A stretch of DNA of 64,000 nucleotides from Pedobacter sp014947265 (GTDB taxonomy: Bacteria; Bacteroidota; Bacteroidia; Sphingobacteriales; Sphingobacteriaceae), in assembly GCF_014947265.1 (NCBI RefSeq), contig NZ_JADCNK010000001.1, positions 310,001 through 374,000 of the forward strand, written 5' to 3'. A program made the position numbers and the translations under genes. Positions 8,608 through 17,404 of this stretch are shown here, piece after piece (position 1 is the stretch's first letter; each line of letters opens with the position of its first letter). Below the pieces are notes generated by a model. The model did no database searches, had not been told where the DNA came from, and saw only the letters and a list, made by a program, of their open reading frames with translations.

Positions 8608-9270
8608 ATGAAAAAATCAATTTTTGCGCTTTTCAGCATACTTTTATTTGCTTTACAAAGTATAGGCCAAACACTGCCCGATTTTAATCCGCCCAAAAAT
8701 TACAAATTGGTGCTCGAAGCCAGAGGCGATTTAGGCAAAGAGGAAGTGGTATATGCTTTTGATACCGATAAAACGGATGGGAAAGATGGCTTAAAGAGGA
8801 TTCTCTATATCTGTAAACAGGTTGATGGTAAAATAAAACTATGGAAAAGCAATGGCACCGTTTTACGGAGCAGTAAAGATTGTGGTTTTTGTGCAGATGC
8901 AGGCGTAAACCTCTCGATAAAAATTAAAAACAATACCCTGATTACTGAACAGACCTTTAATCACAACACCAGGCATTACAGCACCTGGAAAAACATTTAC
9001 CTTTATCAAAATAACGATTGGTTTGTAATCGGTTATACCATGAAAGATTATGATACCTGCGATTTTGATTACCAATATGATATCAATTTTTCTACCAAAC
9101 AAGTCAATGTGGCTTACACTTACGGAAGTTGTGATGACGACAAAAAAATACCAAAAGATAGTTTTTACAATTTTAAATATCCGTTTAAAGCTATCCCCAA
9201 AATGGATGGTTTTGCTCCTGGTAAAGTAGAATTAAAATTTCCGGCCAACAACAAATATTTCTATTATTGA
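8608..9270 (+). CDS. Secreted hypothetical protein (paralogue of 9288-10007)
   Basis: Start chosen at 8608 because MKKSIFALFSILLFALQSIGQ is a clean signal peptide, while an ATG nine codons earlier would spoil it. The mature protein of about 200 residues opens with YKLVLEARGDLGKEE and later has VIGYTMKDYDTCDFDYQYDINFS; both match the next gene's product (WKVIYQAKGDLNKDP; LIGYQTGNYSRS...TTSLNFS), so the two are tandem paralogues. Several cysteines (CGFCAD, CDF, GSCDD) suggest disulphides. The family resembles exported proteins of unknown function seen in Bacteroidetes. It is the first gene of a probable three-gene run. Confidence 0.65.
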   Translation: MKKSIFALFSILLFALQSIGQTLPDFNPPKNYKLVLEARGDLGKEEVVYAFDTDKTDGKDGLKRILYICKQVDGKIKLWKSNGTVLRSSKDCGFCADAGVNLSIKIKNNTLITEQTFNHNTRHYSTWKNIYLYQNNDWFVIGYTMKDYDTCDFDYQYDINFSTKQVNVAYTYGSCDDDKKIPKDSFYNFKYPFKAIPKMDGFAPGKVELKFPANNKYFYY

Positions 9271-9287
9271 TTATAAATAAATCGACC

Positions 9288-10007
9288 ATGAAAAATAGTT
9301 TATTCATCCTCTTTTCGCTGATTTCTATTCAGCTATATGCGCAGGTAGATCATCCTCAAATCCCAAAAACAGGCACTAATACAAATGCCTTTGTTCCAAA
9401 AGGATGGAAAGTAATTTATCAGGCCAAAGGCGATTTAAATAAAGATCCTTTACCTGACGAAGCGATCATTATTCAGAATACCAATCCAAAAAATATCATC
9501 AAAAATGACGGTATGGGCCGTGACACACTAAATGTGAATCCCCGTATGCTTTTGGTACTTATAAAAACATCCGGGAATTACAGCTTACTGGCTCAAAACA
9601 CCAATTTTATCCCAACTGAAAATGACATAGAGAGCACTTGTCTCGCCGATCCTTTACAAGAAACTGGTGCCATCAGCATAAAAAACGGAGTACTGATTTT
9701 AAGTTATCAATACTGGTCAAGCTGTGGTTCTTACGGGGTTAGTAATGTCGGTTATACATTCAGGTTCCAAAATCAAAAAATGGAACTAATCGGCTATCAA
9801 ACGGGGAACTATAGCCGATCTTCGGGAGAAGAAAGCACTACCAGCCTTAATTTCTCTACACGAAAAAAAAGTGAAACCTCTGGCGGCAATATGTTTAGCG
9901 ACAAAACCAACAAACCGAAAACGGTATGGAAAAAGTTTAATTGGGCCAGATTGCTTACACTTAATGAAATGACGGAAGAACTTGCCGAAAAACTTTCAGA
10001 AATTTAA
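9288..10007 (+). CDS. Secreted hypothetical protein (paralogue of 8608-9270)
   Basis: Real start is the ATG at 9288, giving signal peptide MKNSLFILFSLISIQLYAQ; the frame is open back to a TTG at 9267, but that would overlap the upstream stop and bury the signal. The product is 239 residues. The WKVIYQAKGDLNKDPLPDEA opening looks like the beta-strand plus acidic loop of FG-GAP/XAC2610-like proteins that report numbers and units in surface propellers, but I would not name a function. It lies 17 bp after its paralogue and 17 bp before the next secreted protein gene, so co-transcription is likely. Confidence 0.65.
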   Translation: MKNSLFILFSLISIQLYAQVDHPQIPKTGTNTNAFVPKGWKVIYQAKGDLNKDPLPDEAIIIQNTNPKNIIKNDGMGRDTLNVNPRMLLVLIKTSGNYSLLAQNTNFIPTENDIESTCLADPLQETGAISIKNGVLILSYQYWSSCGSYGVSNVGYTFRFQNQKMELIGYQTGNYSRSSGEESTTSLNFSTRKKSETSGGNMFSDKTNKPKTVWKKFNWARLLTLNEMTEELAEKLSEI

Positions 10008-10024
10008 CATAAATCTATTGCAAT

Positions 10025-10636
10025 ATGCCAAACATGAACAGCATATTTTTTCTATGCTTTATATTTATTTCCAGTCATTCGTTTGCCCAAAAAGTATTCC
10101 ATCAGCCAACCTCAACAGGAATTTGGCAATACATTTATCCTTTTAAAAATAAAGACTATGTACTCGCTATACAGTATTTAATTATTAAAAAAGAACCTTC
10201 GGCAGAATTATGCCATGCCAATATATATTTTGGTAAAAAAGGCGTAAAAACAGATAAAATCTTTTGGAAAGAAAACATAGAAATGCGCCATATCTCTGAT
10301 AATATCACTTACGAAGACTATAACAACGACGGGATAAAAGATCTGTTAATTTTCGAAGATACAGGTGGAAGGGGAGGAAATTCGTTTTACAATCTTTACC
10401 TGGTTAATCCCAAAAACCATACCTTAACCAAGGTTAAAGATTTCGACAATATCGTTAACCCCAGCTACACCAAAAAATACAAAGTAATTGTGAGTTATGG
10501 TTTAACAGGCACTAATTATTATCAGTTGTATAGACTTAATAAAAGACACATACCATATAAAATTGGCAAACCTTTCGACGATAATGATAATTTAGATCTG
10601 GATAAACAGATTGTCAGGATCTTAAAAAAACAATAA
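10025..10636 (+). CDS. Secreted XAC2610-like protein
   Basis: A 203-residue exported protein with signal peptide ending SHSFAQ (start 10025; an ATG three codons later at 10034 would serve as well). The central block ITYEDYNNDGIKDLLIFEDTGG is an acidic D-x-N-x-D-G-x-x-D calcium-binding-type loop followed by glycine-rich sequence, as in XAC2610-related and FG-GAP-type proteins. Together with the two upstream paralogues it forms a run of small secreted proteins with similar architecture. No enzymatic motif is seen. Its role is unknown; periplasmic or surface binding is only a guess. Confidence 0.6.
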   Translation: MPNMNSIFFLCFIFISSHSFAQKVFHQPTSTGIWQYIYPFKNKDYVLAIQYLIIKKEPSAELCHANIYFGKKGVKTDKIFWKENIEMRHISDNITYEDYNNDGIKDLLIFEDTGGRGGNSFYNLYLVNPKNHTLTKVKDFDNIVNPSYTKKYKVIVSYGLTGTNYYQLYRLNKRHIPYKIGKPFDDNDNLDLDKQIVRILKKQ

Positions 10637-10681
10637 TTCAAAACCACAGATTAAAGAGATAAACGATTAACATATCAATAA

Positions 10682-11338
10682 ATGAACATCAAAAAAATCA
10701 TTAAATTGCTCTTATATGCCTTTATTTTGGCTGTTATTGTAGTATTAAGTGTAAACTTGCTCATAAAATACCAGACTAATCCGGCGATTTATTCGAATGA
10801 ACAAGATGTACCAAAAACTAAAGTGGGTATTATTTTTGGAGCAGGAATAAACAACAATAAACCCAGTAAATATTTAAAGGACAGGCTTGATGCTGGCATA
10901 AAACTTTATAAAAATAATAAAATTGATAAAATTCTGCTGTCAGGAGATAATGGAAGTGATGCACACGACGAATTAACAGTAATGAAACTTTACTGCTATG
11001 AACATGGTGTTGATACCAATAAAATTTATCTTGATTACGCTGGTTTTGATAGCTACTCTACGCTGTACCGATCAAAATTTATTTTTAACATAGATACCGC
11101 GATCCTGGTATCGCAAAAATATCACCTAAACAGGTGTATCAATATTGGCAATAAACTGGGTATTAAGTCTTACGGTTTTGTTGCAGACCAGGGAACATAC
11201 CAGGGTTTCAAATACGCATCCTTTAGAGAGTACTTTGCCGTTGTAAAATCAACAATCGACTTGATGATTGGTAGAAAACCTCATTTTTTAGGCGAAAAAG
11301 TTAACATTAATGGTCCATCAAACTACACCAAAGAATAG
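10682..11338 (+). CDS. SanA/YdcF (DUF218) family membrane protein
   Basis: A 218-residue protein with one N-terminal transmembrane helix (about 8-28) followed by an extracytoplasmic DUF218 domain: VGIIFGAGI, a DRLDAGIKLY helix, ILLSGDN, the AGFDSYSTLYRSKFIF block and LVSQKYHLNRC. These are the landmarks of the SanA/YdcF/ElyC family. E. coli SanA is linked to envelope barrier function and vancomycin exclusion and ElyC to lipid-carrier use, but the biochemical activity remains uncertain. It follows the secreted-protein cluster by 45 bp and might share its transcript. Confidence 0.8.
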   Translation: MNIKKIIKLLLYAFILAVIVVLSVNLLIKYQTNPAIYSNEQDVPKTKVGIIFGAGINNNKPSKYLKDRLDAGIKLYKNNKIDKILLSGDNGSDAHDELTVMKLYCYEHGVDTNKIYLDYAGFDSYSTLYRSKFIFNIDTAILVSQKYHLNRCINIGNKLGIKSYGFVADQGTYQGFKYASFREYFAVVKSTIDLMIGRKPHFLGEKVNINGPSNYTKE

Positions 11339-11742
11339 CATAAAGTACCTTAACATATTTTTTGCTTGTAATCCTATTTCCAAAAAAGATAGCCATCCTT
11401 AGGTACCTTATTTAAATGATTTACTAAAAGACAGCAATAGACTTAAAAAGGTTAGAATGTTAGACTTTATCTATAGCTAAATTGAACAGGTTCTTTTAAA
11501 CTGAACAGTTTTACTATGCTAAAACTTTAACGCAACTCCCAGATCGACGCTTAAAAGATTTTCACTTTCTTTCTTTTTTAAAATTAATCAAGACACTGTA
11601 TTACAGCATTTTAAATTGAAAAATAATTTCATTTCACTATATTCTAAAGCCTTATTCAGCCAATAGTCACAACGCTTTGGCACAGTCGTTGTCATAACAC
11701 TGTTACATTTATGACCTATTTAAAATTAAAAAAGTGAAAGAG
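11339..11742. other. AT-rich intergenic spacer, no gene seen
   Basis: About 400 bp of AT-rich sequence without a convincing ORF, hairpin terminator or RNA gene. The 3' part just before the lipoprotein gene has TACATTTATG (about 11704), a loose -7 box. Confidence 0.5.
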
Positions 11743-12117
11743 ATGAAAAAGACAGTTCAAATTTTCAGTATGCTTTTAATAGCATTAACCGTAATGGTAT
11801 CATGTAAAAAAGATACTGATCCTGCAGATCGGGATTTCTTCGTGGGTACTTACAAAGGAACCGTTTCCTATCGTGATGGAGAGACTACAACTAACAGTAG
11901 CGATGGTAAAGTAACTGTAAGCAAAGTTGGCGAAACGTATAATTTTTACTTTGGTAACGGCATTCCTGACATTACAGGTGTAAAGTTTGAAAAAACAGGC
12001 GACAACAGTTATGTAAGTATTGGATCGGGTTTAACCGGTATCAGTATTGATGCCAGTAACCTTAAAATGTTGGTTTCGAAGGATGGGAAAACCTGGACAG
12101 CAAATTGCACTAGGTAA
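11743..12117 (+). CDS. Small lipoprotein, hypothetical
   Basis: A 124-residue lipoprotein. The ATG at 11743 gives MKKTVQIFSML followed by lipobox MVSC with the acylated Cys at residue 21; a GTG three codons upstream is less likely. After KKDTDPADRDF the protein has two or three beta-strand segments (FVGTYKGTVSYRDG, YNFYFGNGIP, LKMLVSKDGKTWTANC) typical of small lipocalin-like lipoproteins of Bacteroidetes with GTYKG motifs. Function unknown. A strong terminator follows at 12133-12168, so it is probably a single-gene transcript. Confidence 0.7.
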   Translation: MKKTVQIFSMLLIALTVMVSCKKDTDPADRDFFVGTYKGTVSYRDGETTTNSSDGKVTVSKVGETYNFYFGNGIPDITGVKFEKTGDNSYVSIGSGLTGISIDASNLKMLVSKDGKTWTANCTR

Positions 12118-12132
12118 ACCATTTAAAGACAC

Positions 12133-12168
12133 AAGGCCCGATCAGTAAAAAATCGGGCCTTATTTTTT
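12133..12168 (+). terminator. Intrinsic terminator after the lipoprotein gene
   Basis: Stem AAGGCCCGAT / ATCGGGCCTT (12133-12142, 12152-12161) followed by a T run (12163-12168). Confidence 0.8.
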
Positions 12169-12231
12169 AGCCTTACCTCATTCGAAAATCAAAACAATGA
12201 GTTTCATGCTTAATTTAATTAAATTTATAGC

Positions 12232-12801
12232 ATGAGTTTTGAATTAAAAACACACCTCGAAGAAATCGTTTCCCTCACCGATCAGGAGTTTGAACATATA
12301 GCAGCACACTTCAAACCCAAAACGCTTAAAAAACACCAGTACCTGATCCAGGAAGACGAATTTGTCAATCACATTTATTTTGTAGTTAAAGGTTTATTAA
12401 AGGCCACATTTACAGATGCCAATGGCAAAGAGTATATTATCCAGTTTGCGATGGAAAACTGGTGGCTTTCTGATTTTAGGGCTTTTTATGGTCATGTTAA
12501 ATCGATTACCAACGTCAGCTGCCTGGAAAACTCCGAACTACTCTCCATCAGCAAAGATAATTTAGATCAGCTTTGCCGCGAAAGTCATAAAATGGAGCAT
12601 TTTTTCAGGATAAAAAACAGTTTGGGTTATGTAGCTTTACAGCAAAGGATTTTATCACTTTTAACCACAAGCCCGAAAGAGCGTTTTGAACAACTCGCTC
12701 ATCAATATCCGCAATTGATGCAAAGGGTTTCTAAAACAATAATCGCAGCATACCTGGGCATTTCAAGAGAAACTTTAAGCAGGCTTTCCGCAAAAGTGTG
12801 A
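12232..12801 (+). CDS. Crp/Fnr-family transcriptional regulator
   Basis: A 189-residue one-component regulator. Residues about 20-120 form a cyclic-nucleotide-binding beta roll (YLIQEDEFVNHIYFVVKGLLKATF), and the C-terminus carries the helix-turn-helix (KTIIAAYLGISRETLSRLSAKV). This compact form with a conserved WWLSDFRAFY segment is the common Bacteroidetes Crp-like group, for which the ligand is usually unknown. It sits 85 bp upstream of a DJ-1/PfpI gene read in the same direction, and in related genomes such regulators often control an adjacent detoxification gene; that link is inference. Confidence 0.88.
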   Translation: MSFELKTHLEEIVSLTDQEFEHIAAHFKPKTLKKHQYLIQEDEFVNHIYFVVKGLLKATFTDANGKEYIIQFAMENWWLSDFRAFYGHVKSITNVSCLENSELLSISKDNLDQLCRESHKMEHFFRIKNSLGYVALQQRILSLLTTSPKERFEQLAHQYPQLMQRVSKTIIAAYLGISRETLSRLSAKV

Positions 12802-12856
12802 TTCTGCTCACATTAAATTTGTGATTGAACTCCTTTGCTGCCTTAATCAACAGCAC

Positions 12857-12864
12857 TAATTTTG
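12857..12864 (+). promoter_or_regulatory. -7 box (TAATTTTG) before the DJ-1/PfpI gene
   Basis: Matches TAnnTTTG and lies 22 bases before the ATG at 12887, predicting a separate promoter for this gene just downstream of the crp-like gene. Confidence 0.45.
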
Positions 12865-12886
12865 TGGTACACTTAGCATAAAAAAT

Positions 12887-13567
12887 ATGAATAAGAAAGT
12901 TTTATTCGTGCTTACAAGCCACGACGAATTAGGAAATACAGGTTTAAAAACAGGTTTTTGGTCAGAAGAATTGGCAGCGCCATATTATGCCTTAGCCAAC
13001 AAAGGTATTGATGTTGTATTGGCCTCACCAAAAGGTGGTCAGCCACCAATAGACCCTAAAAGTGAAGATCCTTCTTTTCAAACCGAAACGACGAAAAGGA
13101 TGGACAAAGACACTGCTCTTTTGGCCAAATTAAAAAATACCATCCCACTGGATGATATAAAAATGGATGATTATGATGCAGTTTTTTATCCTGGTGGCCA
13201 CGGACCACTTTGGGATTTAGCAGAAAGCGCAACTTCACAACAGCTCATTACCGAATTCTATACCGCCAACAAGCCTGTTGCTTTTGTATGTCATGCTCCG
13301 GGAGTGCTTAAGGATGTAAAGATAAATGGTGAATACCTGGTGAATGGAAAAAATGTAACCGGGTTTACCAATACCGAAGAAGAAGCTGTACAATTAACAA
13401 ACGTAGTGCCTTTCTTGGTAGAGGATATGTTAATAAAAAATGGTGGACATTACAGCAAGATAGCTGATTGGAATCCCTATGCTGTAGTTGATGGCTTATT
13501 GATTACCGGACAAAATCCAGCCTCATCAGAAAAAGTTGCAGAAGAATTATTAAAGCTTCTTGCCTAA
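12887..13567 (+). CDS. DJ-1/PfpI-family class I glutamine amidotransferase-like protein
   Basis: A 226-residue protein with the Hsp31-like layout: VLFVLTSHDELGNTGLKTGFWSEEL at the N-terminus, the YDAVFYPGGHGP strand-turn, and nucleophile elbow AFVCHAPGVL with Cys135. The acid residue is probably E28 of the WSEEL segment. Relatives act as glyoxalase III/deglycase-type enzymes or general chaperones; the exact substrate is uncertain. It has a -7 box at 12857 and directly follows a Crp-type regulator. No signal peptide is seen, so a cytoplasmic role in carbonyl stress is likely. Confidence 0.85.
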   Translation: MNKKVLFVLTSHDELGNTGLKTGFWSEELAAPYYALANKGIDVVLASPKGGQPPIDPKSEDPSFQTETTKRMDKDTALLAKLKNTIPLDDIKMDDYDAVFYPGGHGPLWDLAESATSQQLITEFYTANKPVAFVCHAPGVLKDVKINGEYLVNGKNVTGFTNTEEEAVQLTNVVPFLVEDMLIKNGGHYSKIADWNPYAVVDGLLITGQNPASSEKVAEELLKLLA

Positions 13568-13620
13568 ATTTAAATCCTCAACACGGACTGGTATAGCCAA
13601 ACCTTGTTGAGGATTGCTTA

Positions 13621-13869
13621 TTATAGCTCTTCTTCATCATCTTCTTCAGGCACGTATTTTTCAATCGCCTGGCCAATTGCATTCACTTCTTCGTCTTCCT
13701 CAAAAATGGGAAGTTCGGTTTTATAGTCCATTTTCAACCAGATCGATGAAGTATCTTTTTGAATCTGAATGTATTCTCTTCCATCTTTAAAAATGGTATA
13801 CGAATCATTTCCCTCCGGAAAAACTGAATAATTAATTGCTCTTATTTCGATGTCAAAAGGTTCTTGCAT
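13621..13869 (-). CDS. Hypothetical acidic protein, 82 aa
   Basis: A short acidic protein that ends in a run of Glu/Asp (KYVPEEDDEEEL). The N-terminal part has beta-strand character (IEIRAINYSVFPEGNDSYTIFKDG). A TATCTTTG box on the minus strand (13886-13893) lies 16 nt upstream of the start, and that well-placed promoter supports a real gene. Conserved small proteins of this form are common in Bacteroidetes, but I do not know the function. Confidence 0.6.
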   Translation of the reverse strand: MQEPFDIEIRAINYSVFPEGNDSYTIFKDGREYIQIQKDTSSIWLKMDYKTELPIFEEDEEVNAIGQAIEKYVPEEDDEEEL

Positions 13870-13963
13870 AGCGGATATTTTTCTTCAAAGATAAAAAATC
13901 TTTCTTTGGGTTAAGCCAGTTAGATATAATGACATTCTTATCTTTATGGCATAAATTTACATT

Positions 13964-14314
13964 ATGGATTTTTCAAAAGCAGATAACAAAGTTGCCCGAA
14001 AATTATTCGAGGTAGCTTTACAAAGGGAATTAAAAAAAGAAATGCAGGCATTTTCTGAAATTTTAGACCAATGGAAAACACAACAACCTGAAGACAACAA
14101 AGCCGATTATTATAAAATTTTTACCGCTGTAACAGATTTCGACAAACACATTGCCAGAAGGTACGACGGCATGAGAAATTCCTGGTTTTTTGATACGGTA
14201 ATTGCTATGCTTGTAGATAAAACCATTACTACAGCTGATTTAGAAGATTTTTCGGAAGAGGCAAAAGGTGAAATATCAAAGAGTCTTAAATTCAGAGAAG
14301 TTAATCAACTATAA
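13964..14314 (+). CDS. Hypothetical protein, 116 aa
   Basis: A predominantly helical cytosolic protein with many charged residues (RELKKEMQAFSEILDQWKTQ; IARRYDGMRNSWFFDTVIAMLVDKTI). The divergent gene at 13621 shares its upstream region. The W-x-F-F-D-T and TTADLEDFSEE patterns suggest a globular fold of the type seen in short Bacteroidetes proteins of unknown function. No catalytic motif is recognised. Confidence 0.6.
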   Translation: MDFSKADNKVARKLFEVALQRELKKEMQAFSEILDQWKTQQPEDNKADYYKIFTAVTDFDKHIARRYDGMRNSWFFDTVIAMLVDKTITTADLEDFSEEAKGEISKSLKFREVNQL

Positions 14315-14506
14315 ATAAGGCCAAATTCAGGAAAGGTAGTTGTCTGATTTTACACCGTAAAGGAATTACTATAAATTCAGTGTGCGCTGTGGTCTTTCTC
14401 TGTGACCTCTATGGTAAATGATAATTAAAAAATTACGCCTGATTGTTTAAAAATCCCATCATTTATACTACTTTACGGCTAAAGATTTTACGCGATAGAT
14501 AAGAAG
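14315..14506. other. Spacer with decayed periodic repeat
   Basis: Contains the stretch GTGTGCGCTGTGGTC...TCTGTGACCTCTATGG (about 14378-14414), whose complement shows the ACCnnAGAG-type periodicity also seen in the proB-proA spacer. No gene is seen. Confidence 0.4.
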
Positions 14507-15889
14507 ATGAAGTTAACGTTTTGGGGCGCAGCACAACAAGTAACAGGCAGTATGCACTTGCTCGAAATTGGGCATTATAAAATACTGATAGATTGCGGAT
14601 TAGATTACGAGAAGGAAACCTACCAGGAAGAAAACCAACAATTCCCCTTCGATCCGGCAATTATAAACCTGGTAATTTTAACTCATGCGCATATCGATCA
14701 CTCAGGTAATTTGCCAACATTGGTTCGATTTGGTTTTGAGGGCCAGGTACTTTGTACTCCGCCCACAGCCGATCTTACTTCGATATTATTATTCGATTCC
14801 GTTGAACTTTTCTTAAGAAAGGCAGGTCGTAAACCCAGAACTAAACGTGGTAATTTCAGCGGACCCAAACCGTTGTACCTGCACAAACATGTAATGGATA
14901 CCATCGATCGTTTTGTAACCATTGCTTTTAATAAAGCTTTTAAGATTAATGGGGATATTAGCTTAACCTTTGTTCCTGTTGGCCATTTACTTGGTGCTGC
15001 CGCAGCTATTCTAACCATAAACGATCACGGCATAGAGAAGAAAATTGCTTTTACAGGCGATATCGGCAGAGAGAACTACCCAGTATTGGTTAATCCTGAG
15101 CCGCTGCCAGAGGTTGACTATCTTATAAGTGAAGCCACTTATGGCGGCAGGGTGCACACCAAAGACCAAACACTGGAAGAAAGATTAGTTCAGGAAATTA
15201 CAGAAGCCTGTATCAAAAGTCCTGGACGATTGATTATTCCGGCATTTAGTATTGGCCGGACCCAATCGCTGGTATTTGCCTTAAACCAGATATTCACCAA
15301 AAAATTATTGCCACCTGTTCAAATCTTTGTAGACAGCCCAATGGCGATTCAAGCCACGGAGGTTTACCGCAAACACCATAACCTGGTGAATCAGGAAGCA
15401 AAAGATTTTTACCAGACCATGGGTGATGAGTTTGAATTTGAGCACCTGGCTTACGTTCAAACCATGAAAGAAAGTAAAGATGTTTCTAATTATTTCGATC
15501 CCTGCATTATTATTTCATCTGCCGGCATGTTAGAAGGTGGAAGGATTCAGGATCACCTGTATTATAACATTCAGAACTATTATTGTACCATCCTTTTTAT
15601 TGGTTACTGCGCAAAAGGAACGCTTGGGTATAAGTTATTAAGCGGAGCACCTATTGTGCGCATTAAAGACCGGGAAATGATGGTTTACGCCACCATCCGC
15701 CAAACCGATCTGTTAAGCGGCCACGGCGACCATAACGATTTAGTGAAAACAATTAAACAAACCGGTCAGCCTAAAAAAGTTTTCCTTGTGCACGGAGAAG
15801 ATAAAAGCCTTCAAAGTTTATCACTGGCACTGCAGGAAGATGGTTTCAATGTAGAAGTACCTGAAAGGGGAGAGGTTTTTGAACTTTAG
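14507..15889 (+). CDS. MBL-fold beta-CASP RNA nuclease (RMMBL-type)
   Basis: A 460-residue metallo-beta-lactamase-fold protein of the CPSF73/YSH1-like group. Zinc ligands lie in THAHIDHSG (H60, H62, D64, H65), followed by FTGDIGRENYPVL. The beta-CASP insertion has the usual blocks (RLIIPAFSIGRTQSL; VFVDSPMA-like IFVDSPMAIQATEVY; IIISSAGMLEGGR). The C-terminal segment FLVHGEDKSLQSL is the RMMBL domain. These proteins act on RNA 3' ends or act as endo/exoribonucleases. It stands alone, with no strong neighbour linkage. The family call is firm; the in vivo RNA substrate is unknown. Confidence 0.9.
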   Translation: MKLTFWGAAQQVTGSMHLLEIGHYKILIDCGLDYEKETYQEENQQFPFDPAIINLVILTHAHIDHSGNLPTLVRFGFEGQVLCTPPTADLTSILLFDSVELFLRKAGRKPRTKRGNFSGPKPLYLHKHVMDTIDRFVTIAFNKAFKINGDISLTFVPVGHLLGAAAAILTINDHGIEKKIAFTGDIGRENYPVLVNPEPLPEVDYLISEATYGGRVHTKDQTLEERLVQEITEACIKSPGRLIIPAFSIGRTQSLVFALNQIFTKKLLPPVQIFVDSPMAIQATEVYRKHHNLVNQEAKDFYQTMGDEFEFEHLAYVQTMKESKDVSNYFDPCIIISSAGMLEGGRIQDHLYYNIQNYYCTILFIGYCAKGTLGYKLLSGAPIVRIKDREMMVYATIRQTDLLSGHGDHNDLVKTIKQTGQPKKVFLVHGEDKSLQSLSLALQEDGFNVEVPERGEVFEL

Positions 15890-16021
15890 TTCAATTGGTC
15901 ATCGTGTTAATAGTCCATGGTCCTTTGGCTCATAGTTGATGGCCATTGCGGCTAAAAAACCATGGACCATGAACTATCAACCCAAAAAAGATTCTTCGCT
16001 GCGCTCAGAATGACAATAACA
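15890..16021. other. Spacer with CCATGG-containing imperfect repeats
   Basis: Holds related segments around CCATGGTCC (15914-15922) and CCATGGACCATGAACTATCAACC (from 15959), followed by half of the dispersed TTCGCTGCGCTCAGAATGAC repeat. It may act as the shared end region of the two converging genes. Confidence 0.4.
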
Positions 16022-17269
16022 TCACTTCCTCACTTGCCCATCACCCCGTACCACCCATTTATAACTGGTTAATTCCTCCAAACCCATTGGTCCACGGGCA
16101 TGGAGTTTTTGTGTGCTGATACCGATTTCGGCACCAAGACCAAATTGAGCGCCATCTGTAAAACCTGTCGAGGCGTTGGCATACACCGCAGCCGCATCTA
16201 CTTCATTTAAAAATTGGGCAATATTTTCTGCATTTTCAGAAATAATGGCTTCGCTATGTTTCGAGCTATAATCGGCAATGTGGTTCAATGCTTCTGTTAA
16301 ATCCGTGACAACTTTAACTGCCAGTTTTAATGATAAAAACTCGGTGCCAAAATGTTCAGGCGTGGCTTGGTTTAGTAAGTGAGCTGGATAAGAATATTTT
16401 AATATTGCATAACTTTTCTCATCAGCGTATAATTCTACATTTCCATCTGCAAGAGGGGATAAAAGTGCAGGTAGATCATTCAGTCTATTTTCGTTAATTA
16501 ACACACAATCTAAAGAATTACATACACTTACCCTTCTGGTTTTTGCATTAAAAATAATTGTCTTACCTTTCTCTAAATCGCCCGATTCATCAAAATAAGT
16601 ATGTACAATGCCTGCTCCGGTTTCGATAACTGGGATTTTACTGTTTTCGCGAACGTAATTAATCAACGATTGACTTCCCCTCGGAATCAGTACATCTACA
16701 AAACCCCTCGCATTTAATAAAGCTTCGGTTGCAGTTCTCTCTGTAGGCAATAAGGCTAAAACATCCCGATTGATTTTATGATTATCCAATACCTGATGTA
16801 TTACATTTGCAATTGCGAGATTAGAAAACTCAGCGTCGCTGCCACCTTTTAATACGGCAACATTCCCGGTCTTAAAACAAAGCGAAAATACATCGGCAGT
16901 AACATTAGGCCGTGCTTCGTAAATTACACCCACAACACCCAAAGGCACACTAACCTTTTGGATGTGTAGCTGATTTTCCAGCGTTTTATCAGAAAGGATT
17001 TTACCCAATGGACTGTTTAAGCCTGCAACATTTTTAAGGTCGTTTGCAATATCTGCAATGCGTACAGCGCTTAACTTTAACCTGTCATATTTGGGGTCTT
17101 CGATGGGCATTTCGGCTAAATCCTTTGCGTTTTCAGTAAGAATTTCGGCTATATTAGCCACCAGGGCTTCAGCCAGATCCTTTAAAACTGCATCTGTTGT
17201 TTCTTTTCCCAAGCTAATCAAAGTGCGACTAGCCAGTTTTGCTTTTTCGAAATATTGTTTGTAATCCAT
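16022..17269 (-). CDS. proA: Glutamate-5-semialdehyde dehydrogenase (gamma-glutamyl phosphate reductase)
   Basis: NADPH-dependent second enzyme of proline synthesis, reducing gamma-glutamyl phosphate. I place the start at 17269 (MDYKQYFEKA), giving 415 residues; the frame extends to a TTG at 17290, but the ATG fits the family. Conserved blocks include GVIYEARPNVT, GNVAVLKGGSDA, the SVCNSLDCVLI catalytic cysteine region and GLEELTSYKWVVRGDG at the C-terminus, all in normal positions. It lies downstream of proB with a 135-bp spacer that contains a periodic repeat, so the two are probably an operon. Confidence 0.96.
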   Translation of the reverse strand: MDYKQYFEKAKLASRTLISLGKETTDAVLKDLAEALVANIAEILTENAKDLAEMPIEDPKYDRLKLSAVRIADIANDLKNVAGLNSPLGKILSDKTLENQLHIQKVSVPLGVVGVIYEARPNVTADVFSLCFKTGNVAVLKGGSDAEFSNLAIANVIHQVLDNHKINRDVLALLPTERTATEALLNARGFVDVLIPRGSQSLINYVRENSKIPVIETGAGIVHTYFDESGDLEKGKTIIFNAKTRRVSVCNSLDCVLINENRLNDLPALLSPLADGNVELYADEKSYAILKYSYPAHLLNQATPEHFGTEFLSLKLAVKVVTDLTEALNHIADYSSKHSEAIISENAENIAQFLNEVDAAAVYANASTGFTDGAQFGLGAEIGISTQKLHARGPMGLEELTSYKWVVRGDGQVRK

Positions 17270-17404
17270 GTTGTTAATTATTAACCGCAAAGAGCGCTAA
17301 GTTTTTCGCAGAGAACGCTAAAGTTAATTGCATATTTACAACCTTGTTTACCCTACCTCTGTTTGCCTTCGCGCATCTCTTTGCGTCCTTTGCGGTAAAC
17401 CCCT
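17270..17404. repeat. proB-proA spacer with periodic inverted-type repeats
   Basis: Reading the plus strand, 17284-17325 repeats roughly every 9-12 bases around a C-G-C-(A/T)-A-A-G/C-G-C-A-G-A-G core, and 17364-17398 contains the inverse (CTTTGCGTCCTTTGCGG). It could fold as an imperfect hairpin. This is a recurrent type of intergenic repeat rather than a gene. Confidence 0.5.
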
